23,057 nucleotides of DNA from UBA993 sp964436815. Its GTDB lineage: Bacteria > Bacillota > Dethiobacteria > DTU022. The notes beneath the pieces were generated by a model. The model was not told where the DNA came from. It did no database searches and saw only the letters and a list, made by a program, of their open reading frames with translations. Below, piece by piece: positions 1-7,652 of the stretch (position 1 is the first letter of the stretch; each line of letters opens with the position of its first letter). The DNA is taken from NCBI GenBank assembly GCA_964436815.1, contig CAYTER010000036.1:1-23057 (forward strand), written 5' to 3'. Made by a program: the position numbers and the translations under genes.

Positions 1-1
1 T

Positions 2-265
2 CTTGAGGCTTCGGCTGATAGCTACATGCTGCTTGAGCAGGTTCGGGCGGTTATTACTTTGGAATCGCCGTTGGATGCAGAACGATATTTGGACCAATTG
101 CGGTGGGACTATTTAGAAGAGATCGGCGCTCGCCACTATTTTGACCTTGAGGCTTTAGTCATCTATTATTTTAAACTTCAGCTTGTTTTGCGACAGGAAA
201 AATTTCAGGAAGAGCTTGGCAGAGATTCTTTTAATAAAGAATATGCTGCTTTAACTGAAAGTTAA
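2..265 (+). CDS. DUF2764 family protein, V-type ATPase operon (5' partial)
   Basis: C-terminal part of a protein whose reading frame is open from base 2, so the beginning lies before the window; the first ATG at 26 is probably internal. The visible 87 residues are acidic and helical, ending in a Tyr/Phe-rich segment (FDLEALVIYYFKLQLVLR) followed by a helix with a G-R-x-x-F pattern. This resembles the C-terminus of DUF2764 proteins, which sit between the E and A subunit genes in V/A-ATPase operons of spirochaetes, chlamydiae and Bacteroidetes. The position 31 bases before the A subunit agrees with this. Its biochemical role is unknown. It has been suggested by position only, as a stand-in for a missing stalk or C-like subunit. 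The family call is from pattern memory and operon position, not from a search. Confidence 0.7.
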   Translation, partial: LEASADSYMLLEQVRAVITLESPLDAERYLDQLRWDYLEEIGARHYFDLEALVIYYFKLQLVLRQEKFQEELGRDSFNKEYAALTES

Positions 266-296
266 TTAACTGATTAAGCTATAGAAATGGGTGAGG

Positions 297-2066
297 ATGA
301 TTAACAAAGTAATTGGCATAAGTGGGAATATGGTATCGGTGGAATATACCGGTGAGGCCACGATGAATGAAGTCTGTTACATCAATACCGGGGATAAGAA
401 ATTGAAATCAGAGATTATCAGGATTAAGGGCAATGTGGCCGACCTCCAGGTTTTTGAAATGACTTCGGGTATACGTGTGGGGGATACGGTTGAATTTAGC
501 GGTGAATTACTGAGTGTGCAGTTGGGCCCGGGCTTATTGGGTCAGATATATGATGGATTACAGAACCCCTTACCGGAACTGGCAGAAAAATGCGGGTTCT
601 TTTTAGACCGGGGTGTTTACCTGGCGGCTCTCGATGATCAAAAAGAATGGGAGTTTATGCCGACGGTGGAGATCGGGGCCAGGTTGGAAGCCGGCGAACA
701 GATCGGATTTGTCAAAGAGGGTATATTTAATCACTGGATCATGGTTCCCTTTCAATTTGAAGGTACTCTAACCCTGGAAAGCATTAATGCGGCAGGTAAG
801 TATACCATTAATGATGTGCTGGCTGAGGCTAAAGATGAAAAAGGTGCCCTTCATCAACTGACTATGGTATTTAACTGGCCTGTAAAAAGAGCTGTAAAAA
901 TCTACGCAGAGCGCTTAAAACCGGAAGAGACCCTGATAACCAAAGTTAGAATTATTGATACTTTTATTCCCGTAGCCAAGGGCGGTACCTACTGCATCCC
1001 CGGTCCTTTTGGCGCCGGTAAAACGGTACTGCAGCAGATTACTTCCAGGTACGCTGATGCGGATATAATTATAATCGCAGCCTGTGGAGAGCGTGCCGGC
1101 GAGGTAGTGGAGACCCTGAAAGAGTTTCCCGAACTGATCGACCCGAAAACCGGCCGTTCCTTAATGGAAAGAACAATCATTATCTGCAATACTTCCTCCA
1201 TGCCGGTTGCTGCCCGTGAAGCTTCGGTTTATACAGCGGTAACCATGGCTGAATATTACCGGCAGATGGGCCTTAACGTTTTACTGCTGGCCGATTCAAC
1301 CTCCAGGTGGGCTCAGGCCATGCGTGAAATGTCCGGTCGTTTGGAAGAGATCCCTGGGGAAGAGGCCTTCCCTGCTTACCTGGAATCACTGATCGCAGCC
1401 TTTTATGAACGGGCAGGGATCGTGCGTCTGAAAAGTGGTGGTATCGGCTCTGTGACCATCGGCGGTACTGTTTCTCCGGCCGGCGGAAACTTTGAAGAGC
1501 CGGTAACCCAGGCCACATTAAAGGTAGTAGGGGCATTTCACGGTTTATCCCAGCAGCGGGCTGATGCCCGTAAATATCCCGCGATCCACCCCCTGGAATC
1601 CTGGTCAAAATATAAGGGTATTATCGGCCACGGGAAAGCAGAATATGGCCGGGCCATCCTCTTTAAAGGTGATGAGGTAGGCCAAATGATGAAAGTAGTT
1701 GGTGAAGAGGGTACTTCACTTGAAGATTATATTATTTACCTGAAATCGGAGTTGCTCGATTACGTCTATATCCAGCAAAACTCCTTTGATCCTGTTGATG
1801 CCGCTGTTGAGCCTGAGCGTCAACTGCATGTCTACGATATTCTCATCGGTATTCTGACGGCCAAGTTAGATTTTACCGGCAAAGAGGAAGCCCGTTCCTG
1901 GTTTAACCGGGTGAGACAGAATTTCCTGGACTATAATGGTAAAAAATGGAAAAGCGAAGAATTCAATAATCTGGAGAACACCATCTCTGAACTGCTGGCC
2001 GAAAAGAAAATTGGGGTCGAAGCAGATGCTGAAAATCTTTTGGCAGGCGAGTCAAGGAGGGGCTAG
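297..2066 (+). CDS. atpA: V/A-type ATPase catalytic subunit A
   Basis: Catalytic nucleotide-binding subunit of the V1/A1 head, about 589 residues, usual for the family. Seen: a beta-barrel N-terminus, the P-loop GPFGAGKT at about residues 236-243, the catalytic Glu in GERAGEV (about residue 265), the SRWAQAMRE segment and the SPAGGNFEEPVTQ segment. The 'non-homologous region' insert typical of A subunits lies between the barrel and the P-loop. An alternative GTG start at 291 is in frame. I prefer ATG 297 because GGTGA at 290-294 pairs with the distal anti-Shine-Dalgarno at good spacing. The gene follows the DUF2764 gene and ends 2 bases before subunit B, so the two are co-transcribed. Whether the enzyme works as an ATP synthase or as an ion pump cannot be read from this subunit. 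Confidence 0.97.
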   Translation: MINKVIGISGNMVSVEYTGEATMNEVCYINTGDKKLKSEIIRIKGNVADLQVFEMTSGIRVGDTVEFSGELLSVQLGPGLLGQIYDGLQNPLPELAEKCGFFLDRGVYLAALDDQKEWEFMPTVEIGARLEAGEQIGFVKEGIFNHWIMVPFQFEGTLTLESINAAGKYTINDVLAEAKDEKGALHQLTMVFNWPVKRAVKIYAERLKPEETLITKVRIIDTFIPVAKGGTYCIPGPFGAGKTVLQQITSRYADADIIIIAACGERAGEVVETLKEFPELIDPKTGRSLMERTIIICNTSSMPVAAREASVYTAVTMAEYYRQMGLNVLLLADSTSRWAQAMREMSGRLEEIPGEEAFPAYLESLIAAFYERAGIVRLKSGGIGSVTIGGTVSPAGGNFEEPVTQATLKVVGAFHGLSQQRADARKYPAIHPLESWSKYKGIIGHGKAEYGRAILFKGDEVGQMMKVVGEEGTSLEDYIIYLKSELLDYVYIQQNSFDPVDAAVEPERQLHVYDILIGILTAKLDFTGKEEARSWFNRVRQNFLDYNGKKWKSEEFNNLENTISELLAEKKIGVEADAENLLAGESRRG

Positions 2067-2068
2067 AG

Positions 2069-3361
2069 TTGCAAAAAGTATACAGTAAAATTGAATCGAT
2101 CTCCGGTAACGTTATTACAGTAAAGGCAGAAGGAGTGCGCTATAAGGAGCTTGCCGTCGTTGGAAGCAGGTATGGCTCATCTCTGGCGGAAGTAATCCGT
2201 CTGAAAGGCGATGAAGTTGCCCTGCAGGTTTTCAATGGTGGACGGGGTGTTTCCACCGGGGACGAAGTCCGGTTCATGGGTGAGCCGATGAAAGTTTCTT
2301 TTTCTCCCAATCTTTTAGGGCGCATTTTTGATGGTTCAGGACGGCCGCGGGATGGAGGACCCGAACTTTCCGATACGATGATTGAAATTGGCGGCCCTTC
2401 CGTAAATCCCGCCAAGCGGATTATTCCCCGCAAAATGGTCCGGACAGGGATTCCCATGATTGATGTTTTTAACTCACTGGTAGAGTCGCAGAAACTGCCA
2501 ATCTTTTCAGTTTCCGGTGAGCCTTATAACGAACTATTAGCACGGATAGCCCTGCAGGCTGAGGTTGATATTATCATTCTCGGCGGGATGGGGCTTAAAT
2601 ACGATGACTATCTTTTCTTCAAAGATACCCTGGAAAAGGGCGGTGTGATGTCCAGAACAGTCTTTTTTGTTCATACGGCATCCGACCCTGTGGTTGAATC
2701 CCTGCTGGTTCCTGATATTGCCCTGGCGGTGGCGGAAAAGTTTGCCATCCAGGACAAACGGGTTCTGGTTTTGCTGACTGATATGACCAACTTTGCTGAT
2801 GCCATGAAGGAAATTGCCATCACTATGGAACAGGTTCCCTCCAACCGTGGCTATCCCGGAGATCTTTACACCCAATTAGCTTCACGCTACGAAAAGGCTG
2901 TTGACTTTGAAGGGTCGGGCTCAATTACCATACTTGGCGTCACCACCATGCCCGGGGATGACGTCACCCACCCTGTTCCCGATAACACGGGCTATATTAC
3001 TGAAGGACAATTCTATCTTCGTAATGGCCGGATCGAACCATTCGGGTCTCTCTCCAGGCTAAAGCAGTTGGTAAATGGTGATACCCGGGATGATCACCGT
3101 GCTATTATGGATGGTATGATCAAGTTGTACGCTGCCTATAAGGAGTCGCTGGAGAAGAAATCAATGGGCTTTAAAATGTCAGAATGGGACGAGAAACTCC
3201 TGACTTACGGCCAGCAATTTGAAAAAGAAATGATGGACCTTTCCGTCAACATTCCCCTGGAAGCGGCCCTGGATAAAGGATGGGAAATTTTAGGTGGTTG
3301 TTTTGCGCCGGAGGAAACAGGATTAAAGTCGGAGCTGATCGAAAAATACTGTCGTAAATAG
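2069..3361 (+). CDS. atpB: V/A-type ATPase regulatory subunit B
   Basis: Non-catalytic nucleotide-binding subunit of the V1/A1 head, 430 residues, slightly shorter than the 460-480 of many archaeal and Thermus B subunits but normal for the spirochaete-type enzymes. The P-loop is replaced (SVSGEPYNELLARIALQAE), as expected of B. The B-type segments TMPGDDVTHPVPDNTGY and ITEGQFYLRNGRIEP are intact. Start is TTG, fixed by AAGGAGG at 2053-2059 with 8 bases spacing. Two bases separate it from subunit A and nine from subunit D, so translation is probably coupled along the operon. Confidence 0.97.
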   Translation: MQKVYSKIESISGNVITVKAEGVRYKELAVVGSRYGSSLAEVIRLKGDEVALQVFNGGRGVSTGDEVRFMGEPMKVSFSPNLLGRIFDGSGRPRDGGPELSDTMIEIGGPSVNPAKRIIPRKMVRTGIPMIDVFNSLVESQKLPIFSVSGEPYNELLARIALQAEVDIIILGGMGLKYDDYLFFKDTLEKGGVMSRTVFFVHTASDPVVESLLVPDIALAVAEKFAIQDKRVLVLLTDMTNFADAMKEIAITMEQVPSNRGYPGDLYTQLASRYEKAVDFEGSGSITILGVTTMPGDDVTHPVPDNTGYITEGQFYLRNGRIEPFGSLSRLKQLVNGDTRDDHRAIMDGMIKLYAAYKESLEKKSMGFKMSEWDEKLLTYGQQFEKEMMDLSVNIPLEAALDKGWEILGGCFAPEETGLKSELIEKYCRK

Positions 3362-3370
3362 GTGTAGATA

Positions 3371-3967
3371 ATGGCAAAAATAAAGTATACGAAAAATGAA
3401 TTAAAAAAGCAAAAGGATCAGCTAAAAAGATTTAAACGCTATTTGCCCACGCTGGTTTTGAAGAAGCAACTGCTGCAGATGGAAATACGACAGGTTGAAG
3501 TGCAAATTAATGAAAAGAACCGGCAGCGGGATAGAATCAATGCCGATCTGATGAGATGGGTTCATGTTTTTGGCGAAAATTTAGATCTTGCCGAGCTGAT
3601 TAAGGTAAAAGAGACTGACCTGGAAACTACTAACATCGCCGGTGTTGATATTCCGGTGTTTAACGCGGTTATTTATGAGGATATGCCCTATGACCTGATG
3701 TTTTACCCCCTTTGGGTGGATGCAGGTGTTCAAAAGCTGAAAGAGCTTTATTCCGCAGATATGGAACTTTCAATTCTAAAAAAACAGGCTGAACTACTGG
3801 GCGAAGAGTTAAGAATTACTACCCAACGGGTCAACCTGTTTGAAAAGGTTAAGATCCCTGACACCAGGGAAAATATCAGGCGCATCAATATTTTCTTAGG
3901 CGATCAGCAGACAGCGGCAGTGGTGCGGGGCAAGTTATCTAAAAATAAACTGGTAAGGGAGGCCTAA
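3371..3967 (+). CDS. atpD: V/A-type ATPase central stalk subunit D
   Basis: Rotor shaft subunit that turns inside the A3B3 head, 198 residues, typical length. The sequence is a long antiparallel coiled coil: a Lys-rich N-terminal helix (about residues 1-65, starting KIKYTKNELKKQKDQL), a short middle domain containing a Pro/Tyr-rich stretch (MPYDLMFYPLW, about 113-123), and a second long helix ending in a segment with R-x-N-I-F-L-G. The TRENIRRINIFLG segment near the C-terminus is the usual D-subunit signature. ATG start with a modest AGGTG about 7 bases upstream. It lies between B and I, the order of spirochaete-type operons. No F or G subunit gene is found next to it. Confidence 0.95.
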   Translation: MAKIKYTKNELKKQKDQLKRFKRYLPTLVLKKQLLQMEIRQVEVQINEKNRQRDRINADLMRWVHVFGENLDLAELIKVKETDLETTNIAGVDIPVFNAVIYEDMPYDLMFYPLWVDAGVQKLKELYSADMELSILKKQAELLGEELRITTQRVNLFEKVKIPDTRENIRRINIFLGDQQTAAVVRGKLSKNKLVREA

Positions 3968-3970
3968 GCG

Positions 3971-5854
3971 ATGATTGCAGAGATGAAACAGATTACGATG
4001 GTTGTCCAGACCAAAGATAAAGAGTTAACTCTGGATGCGCTGGCCGAACTTGGCCTTGTCCACCTGGAAGATTTTCAGTATTCTTCACCGGAAGTTGATG
4101 ATGCTCTGGCCAGGAAAAACAGGGCAGATAATGCCTATAATTTTTTAACAACCTTCAAAAACAAGAATGGCCTGAAACCGCCCGCTAGAGATGCCTCCGA
4201 GGCCGTAGAGGAGCTGACAGAGCTAAAAAATGAAATACAGGTAGCCATGGAGCAGGAAGCAGCGCTGGAAAAACAGATTACCGGTCTGGAGGGTTGGGGA
4301 GATTTCGATCCAGCCGACTTCAAATTTCTCGCGAACAAGGGTTACCACCTTAAAATTTATACCATTGCCGGTGGTAAAAGCGATCAGCTAAATGATCTCG
4401 AAGGTGATGTGGTGGTTTTAAGAGAGGACAAAAAAGAGCTGGTATTTGCCCACCTCACCCGTGAACCGGTAAAGCTGGACGATTATGAAGAGTTTCATCT
4501 TCCTCAGCAAAGTTTAAGCGCGATGCGGGCAGAAAAAAATAGATTAGAAACAAAAATTGCTGAACTGGCAGGCAAAGCAGAGCTTTATTATGGCCTTCTC
4601 CCTGCTCTTCGTGCTCACCTGGAAGAACTGGATTCTAACCTGCAATATTGGGTTGCCAAAGCAAATACAGTAGATGAAGGAAATCTCACAGTAATAGTCG
4701 GCTATCTTCCCACTGATGAGCTGGAAACAGTTCAAAATTGGGCCCGGAAAAATTCAGTTGCCCTGGCGATAACTGAGCCGGAAAATGTTGAGTCCGTACC
4801 GACACTGATTCGTAACCCCAGGTGGTTACAGATAGTTGAACCTGTTTTTAAGTTTATGGGTACGGTACCCGGTTATCAGGAACTGGATATCAGCCTGATA
4901 TTTCTTTGCTTTTTCACCGTTTTTTTTGCCATGATTATCGGGGATGCCGCCTATGGATGCATCTTTTTCCTTGCCGGGCTGGGGATGTTGATTTACTATC
5001 GCCAATCTAAAAAAGAGAAAGCGCCACTGGCGGTAGTACTTTTTACCATCCTTGGTTTGGCCACAGTCATCTGGGGCAGCATGACCGGCTCCTGGTTTGG
5101 CAGTCCCGAGCTGATCAAGGGCACTTTCTTGGAAAAACTGGTCCTTCGCCAGCTAACGGAGGGCTTCAGTTTTTATACTCCTGCCGGCGAATATTATAAG
5201 GATTTGAGAGGTCAGGATGTGATTATGCTCTTGTGTTTTATTATCGCCATCATTCACCTGACTATTGCCCAGATTTGGAATTTCTTGCGGGCCCTGGCCC
5301 AACGTTCCCTTCAGGCTTTAGGCCAGATCGGATGGATGCTCGTTAACTTCGGCCTTTTCTACCTGGTGTTGGATATGGTGGCGAGATTCAACCTTGACCA
5401 GGCGCTTGGTGCGGGAGGTCTGATCGCGAACCTCAGCATCAATATCATTGTTGCCGGATTAGCATTGATCATCCTCTTTGGCTCACAAAAACCAAGGGGT
5501 CACTTTTTGAAGGGACTGCTTGGCGGTATCGGGAATCTACCGAGCACAATATTAGGATCGATATCGGCCTTTGGCGACATTATCTCTTATGTGCGTCTTT
5601 TTGCCATGGGCCTGGCGGGAGCCGAAATCGCTCAAGCATTCAATAACATGGCCGGAGATCTTTTATCCGGCAATACATTCATTTTCGGGGTGCTGATCCT
5701 TTTAATCGGACATACCTTTAACTTTGTTCTCTGCAGCCTGGGAGTGCTGGTGCACGGAATTCGCTTGAAAATGCTGGAGTTCTCGGGCCGGCTGGGGATT
5801 CAGTGGTCCGGCCGGGATTATAGCCCATTCAGATATCGCCGGAATGTTATCTAG
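3971..5854 (+). CDS. atpI: V/A-type ATPase membrane stator subunit I (subunit a)
   Basis: Subunit with an N-terminal cytoplasmic arm (about residues 1-295, coiled-coil helices that meet the peripheral stalk) and a C-terminal membrane part with about seven or eight helices (about 300-610). It forms the ion half-channels against the K ring. The essential Arg is present in SYVRLFAMGLAG (about residue 542), followed by GAEIAQAFN, as in all I/a subunits. 627 residues is normal. The start is fixed by GGGAGG at 3957-3962, eight bases before ATG. It follows subunit D by three bases. A 99-base gap separates it from the K gene, the largest gap in the operon. Confidence 0.96.
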   Translation: MIAEMKQITMVVQTKDKELTLDALAELGLVHLEDFQYSSPEVDDALARKNRADNAYNFLTTFKNKNGLKPPARDASEAVEELTELKNEIQVAMEQEAALEKQITGLEGWGDFDPADFKFLANKGYHLKIYTIAGGKSDQLNDLEGDVVVLREDKKELVFAHLTREPVKLDDYEEFHLPQQSLSAMRAEKNRLETKIAELAGKAELYYGLLPALRAHLEELDSNLQYWVAKANTVDEGNLTVIVGYLPTDELETVQNWARKNSVALAITEPENVESVPTLIRNPRWLQIVEPVFKFMGTVPGYQELDISLIFLCFFTVFFAMIIGDAAYGCIFFLAGLGMLIYYRQSKKEKAPLAVVLFTILGLATVIWGSMTGSWFGSPELIKGTFLEKLVLRQLTEGFSFYTPAGEYYKDLRGQDVIMLLCFIIAIIHLTIAQIWNFLRALAQRSLQALGQIGWMLVNFGLFYLVLDMVARFNLDQALGAGGLIANLSINIIVAGLALIILFGSQKPRGHFLKGLLGGIGNLPSTILGSISAFGDIISYVRLFAMGLAGAEIAQAFNNMAGDLLSGNTFIFGVLILLIGHTFNFVLCSLGVLVHGIRLKMLEFSGRLGIQWSGRDYSPFRYRRNVI

Positions 5855-5953
5855 CCGGCAGTTACCTCTGCCTTTATAATTAAGTAATGAGCTAAGTAAA
5901 TATCGGGATAACAAACCGAAATAAATTGCACTATTGAAAAGGAGCCTGATAAA

Positions 5954-6400
5954 ATGGTTGAGTATGGTTTAATGGGTATCGGTGCAGCGCTAGCTATTTC
6001 TGCTGTCGGTTCTTCACTAGGGATCGGTGCGGCCGGGCAGGCCGTTATTGGCGCCTGGAAAAAGGCATTCATGCAAAATAAGCCGGCTTCGTTTATGCTT
6101 TTGGCTTTTACCGGTTTTCCGCTTTCCCAGACTTTCTATGGTTTAATCTTAATGAATGCCATGGTGGCATCGGCGCATCTCTTGGAGAGTGGTGTAATTT
6201 TAGGGATCGGTATTTTTGGCGGCCTGGCAATCGGTACATCGGCCTACTTACAGGGCGTGGCCGGCGCCGGCGCTGTTGATGCCTTTGCAGAAACAGGCAA
6301 GGGTTTTACCAACTACGTTCTGGTTCTTGGTGTTATTGAATCCGTTGCCCTGCTGTCTATGGTTTTTCTGATGACAATTATCAACACCATAGCGGGTTAA
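5954..6400 (+). CDS. atpK: V/A-type ATPase rotor ring subunit K (double-hairpin proteolipid)
   Basis: Membrane rotor subunit of 148 residues made of two fused hairpins (four membrane helices), the long form found in Enterococcus, spirochaetes and chlamydiae. Only the second hairpin carries the ion-binding carboxylate, Glu129 in GVIESVALL. The first hairpin has Gln59 instead, in FPLSQTFYG. By eye, Ser58, Gln59, Gln100 and Glu129 align with Thr64, Gln65, Gln110 and Glu139 of Enterococcus hirae NtpK, the Na+ ligands, so Na+ transport is plausible; this is inference. ATG start with AAGGAG about ten bases upstream. K is the last gene of the operon and is preceded by a 99-base leader, which may help produce the many copies needed for the ring. 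Confidence 0.96.
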   Translation: MVEYGLMGIGAALAISAVGSSLGIGAAGQAVIGAWKKAFMQNKPASFMLLAFTGFPLSQTFYGLILMNAMVASAHLLESGVILGIGIFGGLAIGTSAYLQGVAGAGAVDAFAETGKGFTNYVLVLGVIESVALLSMVFLMTIINTIAG

Positions 6401-6442
6401 TTTATGCTGCAGAATTCTGCATTTGGTCAGATTAAATCATCC

Positions 6443-6474
6443 GGGCTGTCTTCAAAAGTGTTTTGGGGCAGCCC
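6443..6474 (+). other. Stable hairpin after the ATPase operon
   Basis: GGGCTGTCTTCAAAA (6443-6457), loop GTG, then TTTTGGGGCAGCCC (6461-6474). The arms pair over 14 positions with one bulged T and two G-T pairs, giving a GC-rich foot. No T-run follows, so it is not a classical intrinsic terminator. It could be an inefficient terminator, a processing site or a 3'-end stabiliser for the ATPase mRNA. It lies 43 bases beyond the K stop codon and about 70 before the PHP gene. Confidence 0.4.
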
Positions 6475-6544
6475 TGCTGTTAAAGGTTCTACCACGAAAT
6501 AAGCTCTGTAATAAAACAAGCAGAAGGGCAGCGCTTACGCCGTT

Positions 6545-7606
6545 ATGGCTCTACATACCTACCCCGGGAATATACATATCCACAGTACTTATTCCGACGG
6601 CAGCGACAGTATCAAGCAGATAGCTGCGCATGCAGAGCGTGCCGGGTTGAGCTATATAATCATTACTGATCATGAAACCCTTGCGGGAATTGCTGAAGAA
6701 GGGTTACACAGTAATGTGGTTACTCTAGTCGGTGTCGAGATTAACCGGCCGCACAGCCATTACCTGGCCTTCGGCTTAACAGAAACTCCTGTCCCTGATC
6801 CTGAAAACCCGCAAACAGTAATTGATGCCGTGCGTTCCGCCGGTGGGCTCGGTTTTATTGCCCACCCCTTTGAAAAAGGATCCCGCTTTATAGAAAAAGG
6901 CAAGGCTTACCCCTGGCGTTATTGGCCGGTTTTCGGCTTCACGGGGATGGAAATCTGGAATTATTCTTCACACTGGCGGGGAAGGCATCCTTCCCTGCTA
7001 CGGACTATTTATCATTTCTTTCTCAATCGCAAAGGGGCAATGGACTCTCCTCCTCCTGAAATCTTGCAGCTGTGGGACTGCTATAATCAGTCCGGTCACC
7101 GGGTAGTCGGGATCGGTGGCAGCGATGCACACGCTTTTTCCTACCGGTTTGGCTTTATTCTGATTAAGATCTTCACCTACCGCTACATCTTTAACACGAT
7201 CAATACCTATGTTGTTTTAGAAGAACAGCTAAGCAGCGATTTTTCCAAGGCGAAAAAGCAGATCCTCGGCGCTCTTGCGGAAGGCCGCTGTTATGTCTCA
7301 TTCGACAGCCTTGCAAAGGGCAAAGATTTTATATTTTATGCCGCCAGCGGGGAAAAACGATTTTTCCCTGGGTCAGCGCCTATCCTGACGCAGGGCTTGA
7401 AGCTTGTAGCTAATATCCCGTCCAGAAGAAGCATTTTCAGGCTGATTCAAAATGGGAATGTAATTCAGACCTATCGCGGAAACAGATTCGAGCATCCGTT
7501 AAAAGAAACCGGTGTATACCGGGTAGAAATATATTATAAACCGCTTTTTGGGCGTTCACGGCCCTGGATCTTTTCGAACCCGATCTTTATCAATAAAGGG
7601 GATTAA
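6545..7606 (+). CDS. PHP-domain metal-dependent phosphoesterase
   Basis: 353-residue protein with an N-terminal PHP (polymerase and histidinol phosphatase) domain. Seen metal ligands: HIH at 11-13, Asp18, the TDH motif at 41-43, Glu65 in VGVEIN, His107 in FIAHPF, and GSDAH with Asp194 and His196. The set is complete, so an active two- or three-metal hydrolase is likely. Substrates in this family include nucleotides, 3',5'-bisnucleotides and phosphoesters; the one here cannot be read. Residues about 205-353 are a beta-rich C-terminal part often seen in PHP proteins that have Trp-rich middle loops. ATG 6545 is the only usable start after the in-frame stop at 6512, yet no Shine-Dalgarno is properly spaced (GAAGGG is 16 bases away). 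It is not obviously linked in function to either neighbour. Confidence 0.85.
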   Translation: MALHTYPGNIHIHSTYSDGSDSIKQIAAHAERAGLSYIIITDHETLAGIAEEGLHSNVVTLVGVEINRPHSHYLAFGLTETPVPDPENPQTVIDAVRSAGGLGFIAHPFEKGSRFIEKGKAYPWRYWPVFGFTGMEIWNYSSHWRGRHPSLLRTIYHFFLNRKGAMDSPPPEILQLWDCYNQSGHRVVGIGGSDAHAFSYRFGFILIKIFTYRYIFNTINTYVVLEEQLSSDFSKAKKQILGALAEGRCYVSFDSLAKGKDFIFYAASGEKRFFPGSAPILTQGLKLVANIPSRRSIFRLIQNGNVIQTYRGNRFEHPLKETGVYRVEIYYKPLFGRSRPWIFSNPIFINKGD

Positions 7607-7652
7607 TGTATACTCTAGTGAAAGATCACGCGCCATAACAGGAGGGAATACC

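Noticed and set aside
6423..6623. 66-codon frame between the K subunit and PHP genes
   Set aside because: It runs through the hairpin and overlaps the PHP start in another frame; no ribosome site and no recognisable motif.
7548..7652. 35-codon extension of GAPDH overlapping the PHP gene
   Set aside because: Not GAPDH-like; GGAGGG before ATG 7653 is clear.
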